Positions 56,009 to 64,000 of a DNA stretch of 64,000 bases are shown one piece after another. The DNA comes from Gymnopus androsaceus JB14. Lineage: Eukaryota > Basidiomycota > Agaricomycetes > Agaricales > Omphalotaceae. The DNA lies in the NCBI GenBank assembly GCA_009733575.1, contig ML769389.1, forward strand, positions 124,001 through 188,000. Reading direction: 5' to 3'. The position numbers were made by a program, and so were the translations under genes. The notes beneath the pieces were generated by a model. It did no database searches, was not told where the DNA came from, and was given only the letters and a program-made list of their open reading frames with translations. Numbering within the stretch: position 1 is the stretch's first letter; the number at the start of each line of letters is the position of its first letter.

Positions 56009-57442
56009 CACTGTCTTAAGAGAGTATCTTCTGCTACGTTAGATATTGAACTACGGACTTTATGGGGCATTTCTGGCGTCGTATTTATTCATTTTTGTCC
56101 TGTTGAGTCCAGTGTACTGTACTATCAACGATGAACGCGTTCTTAATCATGTACGACCGCGCAGGCATTTTAAGGTCCAACAGTAAGATTTTTCTTGCTC
56201 CTGCTCGAGCTTCTGAGGCTGACACATTTTCATTGGTCTTCGCCTTGCCAGGTTCCACCGTGACCTTCGACATGTAGGTGGCCCTTTTCTCTTCTTTTCG
56301 TGAGGTGAAGACTGATGAAAATACCGCCACTTCTAAGCCTTCTATCACCGGGAGCATTGGCCATGGCACCTGGGATTCAGGTACTTGAATATACCTTGAA
56401 ACAGCACTCGGAAATCGAGTGCACTCATTTTCTCTACATCACATTTCGGTTTCCCCCTTCGATGCCGTTCCCTTCACCGAGGCTTGTTACTTTGGCTTTA
56501 GCATTGATTTACTTGCCAAGCGGACTAGCAAGACTCTCGCAAGTCAGTGCTCAAGCTAAGAATTAAATTGTTTCACTGCGAAAACTCTACTTATGTTCTA
56601 TATTAGTCCGCTACCTGACCGTCGATATTAATCTATTTCTACAGATCACTGCACTTCTTAGCATGTCATATGCATAGTCTCGCATTGCTCCCTTCAAGCT
56701 GATTTAGATTGAATTAAGAATGTCATCAAGGTGGAGGGAGAGGAAGGCTCTAAGGCAAATAAGTATGGCGGTCGGAATCTCTCTTGAATTCAAGTATAGT
56801 CAATGTCATGAATGTCCAATAATATGGAAAGGTGAAGGATGATATGTTCTGGTGGCTAGAGAAGATTGCCAGCCAATATTTGGTCTTGACAAGCTTGTAT
56901 TGCGAGATCGGCCTAATCGAGGTAGCTCATCCGTTTTTCCTTCCATAGAGGTACGTACATGTACCTTCATTCACTGGAGAAAAAACAATCAACGCTCTGG
57001 AGCAAGGGTAACCTATTGCAGAGAGAGAGCGACCCAGGTTTTGCTGATGCGTCTCCGATGGTCTCGCGGTTCAACACGAGTTGAGTTGCCACTCAATTCC
57101 AGAGAATCTTGGTCTACCGGTCCTGCCCAAACCTGCCCAAACATATTTGTGGATGTTATTGAATACTCGGAAAGGATGAAGTTCGGTGTCTCGGAAGACA
57201 AAGGATCAAATCATAACATATCCCAAATACATTTCCAGATGTCACTGAATACTCGGAAGGAAGGAAGTTCGGAAAACACAACGTTCACAAGCCACATGCA
57301 AGCCTCTGTCAGAAGATCCTTGTTTATAGATCGGTTACTGGCATGGGGTACAGCCAGGCACTAGGTATGGATTTTTAACATATAAATGTTGTTCAGGCGC
57401 ACACAGTATGTCTCAGAAACCCTTTCGAGTCACACAACCTCC
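56009..57442. other. spacer of array unit 1, no gene recognised
   Basis: About 1.4 kb between the F-box gene and the first lyase gene. Open frames on both strands at 56085-56400 recur in unit 2, but substitutions fall in all codon positions, so I do not call a gene. A TATA box at 57381 belongs to the lyase. Confidence 0.5.
57381..57387 (+). promoter_or_regulatory. TATA box of lyase copy A
   Basis: TATAAAT, 62 bp upstream of the ATG at 57443, at the position equivalent to TATAAAA (60342-60348) in copy B. Confidence 0.6.
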
Positions 57443-58222
57443 ATGGCTTCCTTCACAAAGAATACTGTTCTCACTCGGCTTGTCGCCAGCATCCTTCTCC
57501 TCGCATCCTTTTCGTGCTGGACAGCCAACGCGCAGCTTAATCCAGATTGCGCACCAGGTGGAAACTTTGATCTTTCCGTCTGGGAGCTCCAACTCCCAAT
57601 CGGCTCTACTGGATCTCCCGAAACCATAACCAGTTCCTCTCTCGAAGGCTGCTCAGGATTCGAGAATTTTGATTACTTTTTCACCGAAAGTGGTGACGGA
57701 GCCCTTGTCATGAAGGTCCCTGGTTCCCCTGCCTCGGCTGGCTGTGTCACTACCCCCAACTCCCTCCACTGCCGCACGGAACTGCGAGAAACCAATCCAT
57801 CCAGTTGGAGTCCCAATGCAGCGACCAACAGGATGATAGTTGAGCTCGTCGTTACCGTAGCCGATGACAGTTCTCGAGGTACCGTCATTGGTCAAATCCA
57901 TATCGATGATTCGATTTCTTCCAAACCTGTCTGCGAGTTGTACTACAACTCCGACGGGGATATATCAATCGGGGTTGAACAGACTCTCAGCGGGGGTGAC
58001 GAGGTCTTTACGGCTCTTGGAAATATTCCTATCGGTACTGTCTTTACTTACGAGTTGGAATATTCATCGGGATTGTTAAAAGTGGCGATTAATGATAACT
58101 TCCAAACTCTTGATACATTTGAGTTGGACGCTCCAGATAGCTATTTCAAGAGGTTGGGAATTATAACCAAGGATCAAGTCCTTCCTGATATCCATGTATT
58201 TTCTGTTACTGTTCAGCATTAA
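57443..58222 (+). CDS. Polysaccharide lyase family 7 (alginate lyase 2 fold), copy A
   Basis: A single-exon open frame of 259 codons from MASFTKNTVLTRL (in-frame ATG with a signal peptide, VASILLLASFSCWTANA, cleaved before AQLNPD). The jelly-roll landmarks of PL7 are present: DLSVWELQLPIGSTGSPETI, CRTELRE, GQIHIDDS and LEYSSGLLKVAIND. PL7 enzymes cleave uronic-acid polymers by beta-elimination, with the R-E motif, QIH and the C-terminal YFKxGxYNQ. In this copy a 2-bp insertion at about 58151 and a later 1-bp insertion (about 58184) replace that last motif by YFKRLGIITKDQVL before the frame returns for DIHVFSVTVQH. The open frame is intact but the catalytic Tyr region is lost, so activity is doubtful. 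Confidence 0.8.
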   Translation: MASFTKNTVLTRLVASILLLASFSCWTANAQLNPDCAPGGNFDLSVWELQLPIGSTGSPETITSSSLEGCSGFENFDYFFTESGDGALVMKVPGSPASAGCVTTPNSLHCRTELRETNPSSWSPNAATNRMIVELVVTVADDSSRGTVIGQIHIDDSISSKPVCELYYNSDGDISIGVEQTLSGGDEVFTALGNIPIGTVFTYELEYSSGLLKVAINDNFQTLDTFELDAPDSYFKRLGIITKDQVLPDIHVFSVTVQH

Positions 58223-58497
58223 TTAGTTATTTAATGATTCTGAATGCTCGATATTACTTTTCGTGATCTACATATTAGTATTTCCCAGGATATCTAGAAT
58301 GTTTCGTCGGTTGGGGATCTCTACACGTCGATCTTGGACATTGCTTGATGATTTCAGGCGCTCAAAATCTATTTGAGAAATATTCTCTATACTAAATTCC
58401 ACTTTTCAGCATATTTCCCGGCAGAAAGGGGTAGCCTGAATTTCATCCAGACTACAACTGACTATCGCGATACGCTCCGAAGGGGAGGGAATGCAGA

Positions 58498-58878
58498 CAT
58501 ATCCCGACAAGAATAACGACTTTCGGCTTTGCTATCAATGTTTAACAAAGTTTATCACGGATCATCTTCATTTGTGGGTGATCATGAAACGGAAAGAGGG
58601 TATTTATCTTAAGTCGTTACTGTTGAGCTATACGAACTAACTTTTACCTTCTCTTATCCAGCGAAAGAGAAAGTGGCAGACGATTGTTGATGACAATCTA
58701 TTGCTTTGGCCTGCATGACATGCTCTGAAACTTTCGTCCGATTTTAGGTATGGCTACAACTGCCGAACGCAAGTTAAACTACATCATGCCCAAAAACTCA
58801 ATGTAGGTTTTGGTCAACGAGTTCCTCGCCTTCGTCTAATCATGTTCGTACCAGCATCTGTGTGAACCAAAGCGATGA
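58498..58878 (+). pseudogene. 3' fragment of the F-box-like gene, unit 2
   Basis: This is a copy of 55627-56008 (terminal exons of the F-box gene), from the YPDKNNDF stretch to the final HLCEPKR codons and TGA at 58876-58878. It begins abruptly inside an exon and has no start or N-terminal domain. It is a by-product of the tandem duplication. Confidence 0.85.
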
Positions 58879-60399
58879 CACTGTACTTGTGAGGATTGTC
58901 TAAGATTGTATCTTCTGCTACGTTGGATATTGAACTACGGACTTTATGGGGCATTTCTGGCGTCGTATTTATTCATTTTTGTCCTGTTGAGTCCAATGTA
59001 CTGTACTATCAACCATGAACGCGTTATTAATCATGTACGACCGAGCAGGCATCTTAAGGCCCAACAGTAAGATTTTTCTTGCTCCTGCTCGAGCTTCTGA
59101 GGCTGACACATTTCCATTGGTCTTCCCCTTGCCGAGTTCCACCGTGACCTTCGGATACCACCTGTCACTTGAAAAGCACTCGGAAATCGAGTGCAGGAGA
59201 TCGAATAGAAACCTTTGTTCAGATTGCACTTCAAAGGGAGCTTTATGGCTCGGAGGCTTCCCCTTAAAGGCAAAACTAGATCTATTGTACTAACATCCAA
59301 GCGATCTTCCTCAAGGGAGCTTCAAGGTGAAATGAAAGCATCTCAAGTTATTGTTAGATGCCATGGCTTTCCTCCTTTGATGTCGTTCCCTCCCCATCCT
59401 CTAACTCCACCGAGGCCCTCGCGAATGATTGCTTCGGATTCAGTACGTCAGATGGAGTGGCAAGACTCGCAATTCAATGATCATGCTAAGAATTATTGAA
59501 CTGTTTGATTATGTTCCATGTTAGTCGGCTACGTGACCGTCAGTGTTAATCCATCTCTACAGATCGCTGCACTTTAGCACTTAATAGTCTCGCAATTGCC
59601 ACTCTTGATTTGGATTGAATTTAAAACTTTATCATCAAGGTGGAGGAAGAGGAAGGCTCCGAGGTAAATAATTATGTCGATCCTGAGAATCTCTCCTGGA
59701 ATTTTGAAGGACTTCAAGCTTGCCGCTTCAAGTATCGTCAATGCCATGAATGTCCAACGAGATGGAAGGGGGGCCCTTCGGTGAAGGATGATATGTTTGA
59801 GTGGCTAGAGAAAATTACCAGATTAAATTGACAAGCTTGTGTTGCGAGCTGAGTCGGCCTAATTGAGGTGGTTGGATCCGTTTTTCCTCCCAGATGTCCA
59901 TGTATGCTTCCGAGATCACTAAAGCCTGGATTTTAGCCCTCGAAAACAATACATTTGCAATGCTCTGGAGGGCCATTGCAGAGGGCTCCAAAGACGTTTG
60001 ACAGCGCTACCGTCGGAGCTCTGGAGATCTCTAGAGACCACCCAGGTTTTGCTGATGCGCCTACGATGGTTTACGGTCCAACAGTCAATTCCAGAGAAAG
60101 TTGGTCTATAGTCCAATCGGCCCAGCCCACACCCTATGTTTGCAGATGAATGCTTGGGAAGGAGGAAGTTCGGTGTCTCGAAAGACAGAAGATCAAATCA
60201 CAAACATATTTCTGAATACTTGGAAGGAAGTTCCGAAAACAGAACGCTCACAAGGCACATGCAAGTTACTGTCAGAAGATCCTTGCTTATAGACTGGTTA
60301 CTGGCCATGGCATGGGTAAAGGCACTAGGTGATTTTGAACTTATAAAAGCTCTTCAGGCGCACAGTATGTCTCAGAAACCCCTTTGAGCACGCAACCCA
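58879..60399. other. spacer of array unit 2, no gene recognised
   Basis: Equivalent to 56009-57442 with several insertions and deletions. No open frame is conserved as protein between the two units. Confidence 0.5.
60342..60348 (+). promoter_or_regulatory. TATA box of lyase copy B
   Basis: TATAAAA, 58 bp upstream of the ATG at 60400. Confidence 0.6.
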
Positions 60400-61113
60400 A
60401 TGGCCTTCACAAATACTGTTCTCACTCGACTTATTGCCAGCATCCTTCTCCTTGCATCCTTCTCGTGCTGGACAGCCAGCGCGCAGCTTAACCCAGATTG
60501 CGCACCAGGTGGAAACTTTGATCTTTCCGTCTGGGAGCTCCAACTCCCAATCGGCTCTACTGGATCTCCCGAAACCATAACCAGTTCCTCTCTCGAAGGC
60601 TGCTCAGGATTCGAGAATTTCGACTACTTTTTCACCGAAAGTGGTGACGGAGCCCTTGTCATGAAGGTCCCTGGTTCCCCTGCCTCGGCTGGCTGTGTCA
60701 CTACCCCCAATTCCCTCCACTGCCGCACGGAACTGCGAGAAACCAATCCATCCAGTTGGAGTCCCAACGCAGCGACCAACAGGATGATAGTTGAGCTCGT
60801 CGTTACCGTAGCCGATGACAGTTCTCGAGGTACCGTCATTGGTCAAATCCATATCGACGATTCGATTTCTTCCAAACCTGTGTGCGAGTTGTACTACAAC
60901 TCCGACGGGGATATATCAATCGGGTTGAACAGACTCTCAGCGGGGGTGACGAGGTCTTTACGGCTCTTGGAAACATTCCTATCGGTACTGTCTTTACTTA
61001 CGAGTTGGAATATTCATCGGGATTGTTAAAAGTGGCGATCAATGACAGCTTCCAAACTCTTGATACATTTGAGCTGGACGCGCCAGATAGCTATTTCAAG
61101 GTTGGGAATGTAT
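60400..61113 (+). CDS. Polysaccharide lyase family 7, copy B (frame break, 3' end in gap)
   Basis: It starts MAFTNTVLTRLIASILLLAS with a signal peptide and is almost identical to copy A up to the DGDISIG codons. There (about 60921-60924) copy B has three G where copies A and C have four, so the frame shifts; the downstream protein sequence continues correctly in another frame (VEQTLSGGDEVFTALGNIPI, ending SYFKVGNV at the gap). The YFK motif start is seen, but the YNQ part lies in the gap. A G-run change is a usual sequencing error, so an intact gene is possible. Confidence 0.7.
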
Positions 61114-61138
61114 NNNNNNNNNNNNNNNNNNNNNNNNN
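61114..61138. other. assembly gap (25 N)
   Basis: Left of the gap is the end of lyase copy B at its YFKVGN codons; right of it is the mature N-terminus of copy C (AQLNPDCAPGGN). The end of B, a spacer and the start of C must be missing, so the true distance is probably kilobases and the N length is a placeholder. Confidence 0.8.
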
Positions 61139-61830
61139 ACGCGCAGCTTAATCCAGATTGCGCACCAGGTGGAAACTTTGATCTTTCCGTCTGGGAGCTC
61201 CAACTCCCAATCGGCTCTACTGGATCTCCCGAAACCATAACCAGTTCCTCTCTCGAAGGCTGCTCAGGATTCGAGAATTTTGATTACTTTTTCACCGAAA
61301 GTGGTGACGGAGCCCTTGTCATGAAGGTCCCTGGTTCCCCTGCCTCGGCTGGCTGTGTCACTACCCCCAACTTCCCTCCACTGCCGCACGGAACTGCGAG
61401 AAACCAATCCATCCAGTTGGAGTCCCAATGCAGCGACCAACAGGATGATAGTTGAGCTCGTCGTTACCGTAGCCGATGACAGTTCTCGAGGTACCGTCAT
61501 TGGTCAAATCCATATCGATGATTCGATTTCTTCCAAACCTGTGTGCGAGTTGTACTACAACTCCGACGGGGATATATCAATCGGGGTTGAACAGACTCTC
61601 AGCGGGGGTGACGAGGTCTTTACGGCTCTTGGAAATATTCCTATCGGTACTGTCTTTACTTACGAGTTGGAATACTCATCGGGATTGTTAAAAGTGCGAT
61701 TAATGACAACTTCCAAACTCTTGATACATTTGAGTTGGACGCGCCAGATAGCTATTTCAAGGTTGGGAATTATAACCAAGGATCAACTCCTTCTGATATC
61801 CATGTATTTTCTGTTACTGTTCAGCATTAA
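61139..61830 (+). CDS. Polysaccharide lyase family 7, copy C (5' end in gap, two frame breaks)
   Basis: It begins at AQLNPD directly after the gap, so signal peptide and start are unseen. The body matches copies A and B. An extra T at about 61372 (CCAACTTCCC against CCAACTCCC) and a missing G at about 61694-61696 (GTGCG against GTGGCG) shift the frame. The last part nevertheless preserves the full PL7 signature SYFKVGNYNQGSTPSDIHVF and the stop at 61828-61830, so this copy shows what the ancestral C-terminus looked like. Confidence 0.65.
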
Positions 61831-61930
61831 TTAGTTATTTAATGATTCTGAATGCTCGGATCAGCTTCTGATATCCATGTATTTTCTGTTACTGTTCAGC
61901 ATTAATTAGTGATTCTGAATGCTCGATATT
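61791..61930 (+). repeat. 75-bp tandem duplication of the lyase 3' end
   Basis: The sequence TTCTGATATCCATGTATTTT through the stop codon and on to GAATGCTCG occurs at 61791 and again at 61866. The second copy lacks a few bases (TTATTTAA). Confidence 0.85.
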
Positions 61931-62378
61931 ACTTTTCGTGATCGATCTCTAGAATGTTTCGTCGGGACATAGCTTGATGATTTCAGGCGCTCAAAATCTA
62001 TTTTGAGAAATATTCTCACAAATTCTCTCCAAACTAAATCCCAATTTTCAGCAGATTTCCCAGGGGCCAGAAGGGGTAGCCTGAATTTGAATTTATCCAT
62101 CCAGACTACAACTAACTATCGCGATACTCTTCGAGAGGAGGGAATGCAGAGGGGGATTAGGTGAATAAACGAGTGACGGGAGCGGGAAGGAGAGTAGGGA
62201 AGGAAGAAGGATGGTGAGGGTGAGAGGGAGAACTAAAAGCACTTAGTACATATACTATGTCTTCACTATCCAAGGCGCGACGCTCGGTCCCGACGTGGGA
62301 ACTGCGAGTGCTATATAATCGTAGCTCCTACTTAACCGTGAGCGATTGTAGTTCAAGCTTCAACCACATAACCTTGGG
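61931..62378. other. end of array and intergenic
   Basis: 61831-62150 corresponds to 58223-58493 (the end of unit 1) with small indels; after about 62150 the similarity ends. A purine-rich stretch (about 62150-62235) follows. No gene seen. Confidence 0.55.
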
Positions 62379-63374
62379 ATGATTCCGACAAGTATGCAGT
62401 ATGCAGAGAGATGCAGAGCTCCATCCCAATCTACATGCTCTTTCTGCCGTCGTCTCTCCCCGTCTAAATCAGCAACTCACAAAACCTTGGAAGCGATTCG
62501 CTCGCGGACTATCGCACGAGATATGGGTGTCACAATCCGAATCCAATATGCACATCGTAGCCTGGCTATCACGCACAAAGGAAGACCCGTACAAATTATT
62601 GTCCGAAGTGTCAACAATGTGCTATATGCAGCTCCATACTGTACCATTTGGAGGTGAACCAGGACAATCAGATCGGGATGCAGTATATGGGCAACGTATG
62701 CCCGGTGTCCATCTCTACAAAATCTGGGGTGAGCTGCCGATAGAACATCAAATTTCCCTCATTGGTGACAGCAGATGCTCTCAAGCAGCTCGCGGGCCTG
62801 AAATTCCCAAGCATTGGTATGCTGGATACAGAGTTTAACGTAGAGTCTTTCTGTGCTTTTCGAGTGAATTCGACTAAAGATTAGACGACTGAAACGCGAG
62901 TCCAACATGATTCTGATGCTGGCCGAGGACCATTCTCTTCAACAGTGGAATAGGTTCAAGCCTTTGTCCAACGAATTCGATCTCATCCAGAATCTTCTGC
63001 CATCTTAACATATCTGGACGATGTTGATGTCATTATCCAAAACTACTGCGCTATTCACATCAAGGATCCCTTCCTCTGTCTCCCCGTTTCGTCTCATTCA
63101 CGGTGACTTTGATGGTCAGAACATGCTCATCGCCCGCTCCACCGATGAAAAGAGTCCGCCTCGCATTACAGCCATCATCGACTGGGAAAATACCTACAGT
63201 GGCCCACTCTACGTCCTCTATGAATACCCCATAGGATGTGCGAACACTGTGCTAGGAATGTAGACGAATTTTATGGAAATATATACAGGAACTCACGATA
63301 TGACCATTTTACGTCGACACTTTGTTGAGCGGCTCGACGACGCTAGAGACTGGTTTCCAAATGCTCTACTTTGA
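62379..63374 (+). pseudogene. Aminoglycoside phosphotransferase (APH)-like, probably decayed
   Basis: Diagnostic blocks are present but in different frames: SRTKEDPYKLLSEVSTMCYM, HLYKIWGELPIEHQISLI, LKQLAGLKFPSIGMLDTEFN, LIHGDFDGQNMLIA (catalytic Asp of the APH loop, near 63098), ITAIIDWENTYSGPLYVLYE (metal-binding Asp), then RRHFVERLDDARDWFPNAL with TGA at 63372-63374. Basidiomycetes have many such kinase-like proteins with unknown small-molecule substrates; they are not resistance genes. Some of the frame changes might be introns (for instance near 62770 and 62860), but TAA stops at 63006 and TAG at 63261 inside conserved parts point to decay. Confidence 0.6.
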
Positions 63375-64000
63375 ACTCATTCCACAGTGTTCGTGCTGGG
63401 ATCTTGGGAGTACCTCAGGTCAGTCATTGCGAGTTACATAACCGAGGAGCGGGAGGGTACTGTCCCGTGCAGAATCATAGGCCCTGGAAGCATCTACCGA
63501 TGGTCATACATACCTGCATTACGGTCAACGCTCAGCTGTGATATGATAGTAGATGAGGTGTTGCCCCACGGAAAGAAGAATGAAATTTAGCGACGCCGTG
63601 CCGTGAGTCGTCGAACAGGATTTTTTGATTCCACTAAGATTGACTGGACCTCGTGAACTAACTTCACATCCCATCTGGTTCTGATAACCAAATTAGCGCA
63701 ATGCTAGTTCCACAAAGGAATCGGGATGACCGATCGACGACCGAGGCCTAATCTGGAATGGCTATATCCTAGCGTACTAGGATGTCAGATGCGAGTCCGA
63801 GGTATTCCTCGATTTTCCACTCGATTAGGGTAATTTGAAGTATCCTTTACTCGAACGGTTGCCTGACCATAACAGTCCATTTGTTTCGAAAACACTTATT
63901 GTGTTACTTCCCATTTACCAGTCCATACCTCGAGCATACGATGCAAGTTCGATGTAGCAGTTTGGTTTCCTATTCGAATAATTCGGAGAGGTAACTTGCA
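63375..64000. other. no gene recognised
   Basis: About 625 bases. A 67-codon frame at 63387-63590 (FVLGSWEYLRSVIASYITEE) may continue the APH remnant but is not assignable. Confidence 0.4.

Larger units (their letters stand above)
55627..58497 (+). repeat. tandem array unit 1 (about 2.87 kb): F-box 3' end, spacer, PL7 lyase
   Basis: Sequence from CATATCCCGACA (55627) through the lyase gene to GAGGGAATGCAGA (58494) is repeated in direct orientation from 58498. Similarity is very high in the lyase part and lower in the spacer, where unit 2 has several indels. Confidence 0.85.
58498..61113 (+). repeat. tandem array unit 2, cut by the assembly gap
   Basis: A direct repeat of 55627-58497. It runs from the F-box fragment through the spacer to lyase copy B, whose end is lost in the N run at 61114. 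Confidence 0.85.

Noticed and set aside
56085..56400. Overlapping open frames on both strands conserved in both array units (also 58969-59293)
   Set aside because: Differences between units change amino acids freely in either frame, and there is no start/stop or domain support; the similarity is explained by the duplication itself.
1..64000. CRISPR arrays, tRNA or rRNA genes, bacterial-type operons
   Set aside because: None seen by eye. The intron structure and gene families are eukaryotic; a tRNA scan would be needed to exclude a missed tRNA.

Overview
The window is nuclear DNA of a mushroom-type basidiomycete (Agaricomycetes). The evidence is protein genes on both strands split by many 45-80 nt GT-AG introns, expanded F-box-like families of the agaricomycete type, a MYND zinc-finger protein, polyporopepsin-like aspartic proteases, a fused EgtD/EgtB ergothioneine enzyme, and single copies of eukaryotic core genes (LTO1, QNG1, GUP1, OPA3, a DEAH helicase, a DHHC acyltransferase). 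One run of 25 N (61114-61138) shows it is a draft assembly. I cannot name the genus.

Layout. 1-13.4 kb: the end of a MYND protein, then a cluster of six related F-box-like genes or remnants. Four are open and two are decayed. The cluster is interrupted by the N-terminal third of a tuberin (TSC2)-like gene whose 3' part is missing exactly where an F-box fragment also stops. 13.5-18.4 kb: an S28 serine carboxypeptidase (a broken copy of its 3' end lies inside the F-box cluster), the small LTO1 gene (four-helix-sized, three tiny exons) and a divergent BTB-domain gene. 19.6-27 kb: two tandem A1 aspartic protease genes, an SRPK-like kinase, and a stray piece of the protease gene just upstream of the kinase start. 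27.2-34 kb: a DHX33-like DEAH helicase, a 908-bp element with perfect 20-bp terminal inverted repeats and a 7-bp target duplication, an EthD-type small protein and an arrestin-like protein. 34.2-43.8 kb: Egt1, a DHHC palmitoyltransferase containing a duplicated intron, a thioesterase-like hotdog protein and the queuosine-salvage enzyme QNG1. 43.9-49.2 kb: a WD40 protein, a decayed methyltransferase, a small unknown protein and OPA3. 49.4-56 kb: two F-box-like paralogs on opposite strands flanking a GUP1-like MBOAT acyltransferase. 55.6-62.2 kb: a direct tandem array, each unit of about 2.87 kb carrying the 3' end of the F-box gene, a spacer and a family 7 polysaccharide lyase gene; the array runs through the assembly gap. 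62.4-63.4 kb: a decayed aminoglycoside-phosphotransferase-like gene.

How the genes relate. This is an ordinary housekeeping backbone invaded by local duplication. Several core genes form divergent pairs with short shared promoters (LTO1/BTB 81 bp, DHHC/thioesterase 235 bp, WD40/methyltransferase about 250 bp, 48.2/48.4 kb pair about 250 bp). The accessory stretches (F-box cluster, proteases, lyase array) are made by tandem duplication followed by decay. One-nucleotide frame breaks recur, several at short homopolymers, so draft-sequence error must be excluded before calling some genes dead. No prokaryotic operons, CRISPR arrays or recognisable rRNA/tRNA genes were seen.
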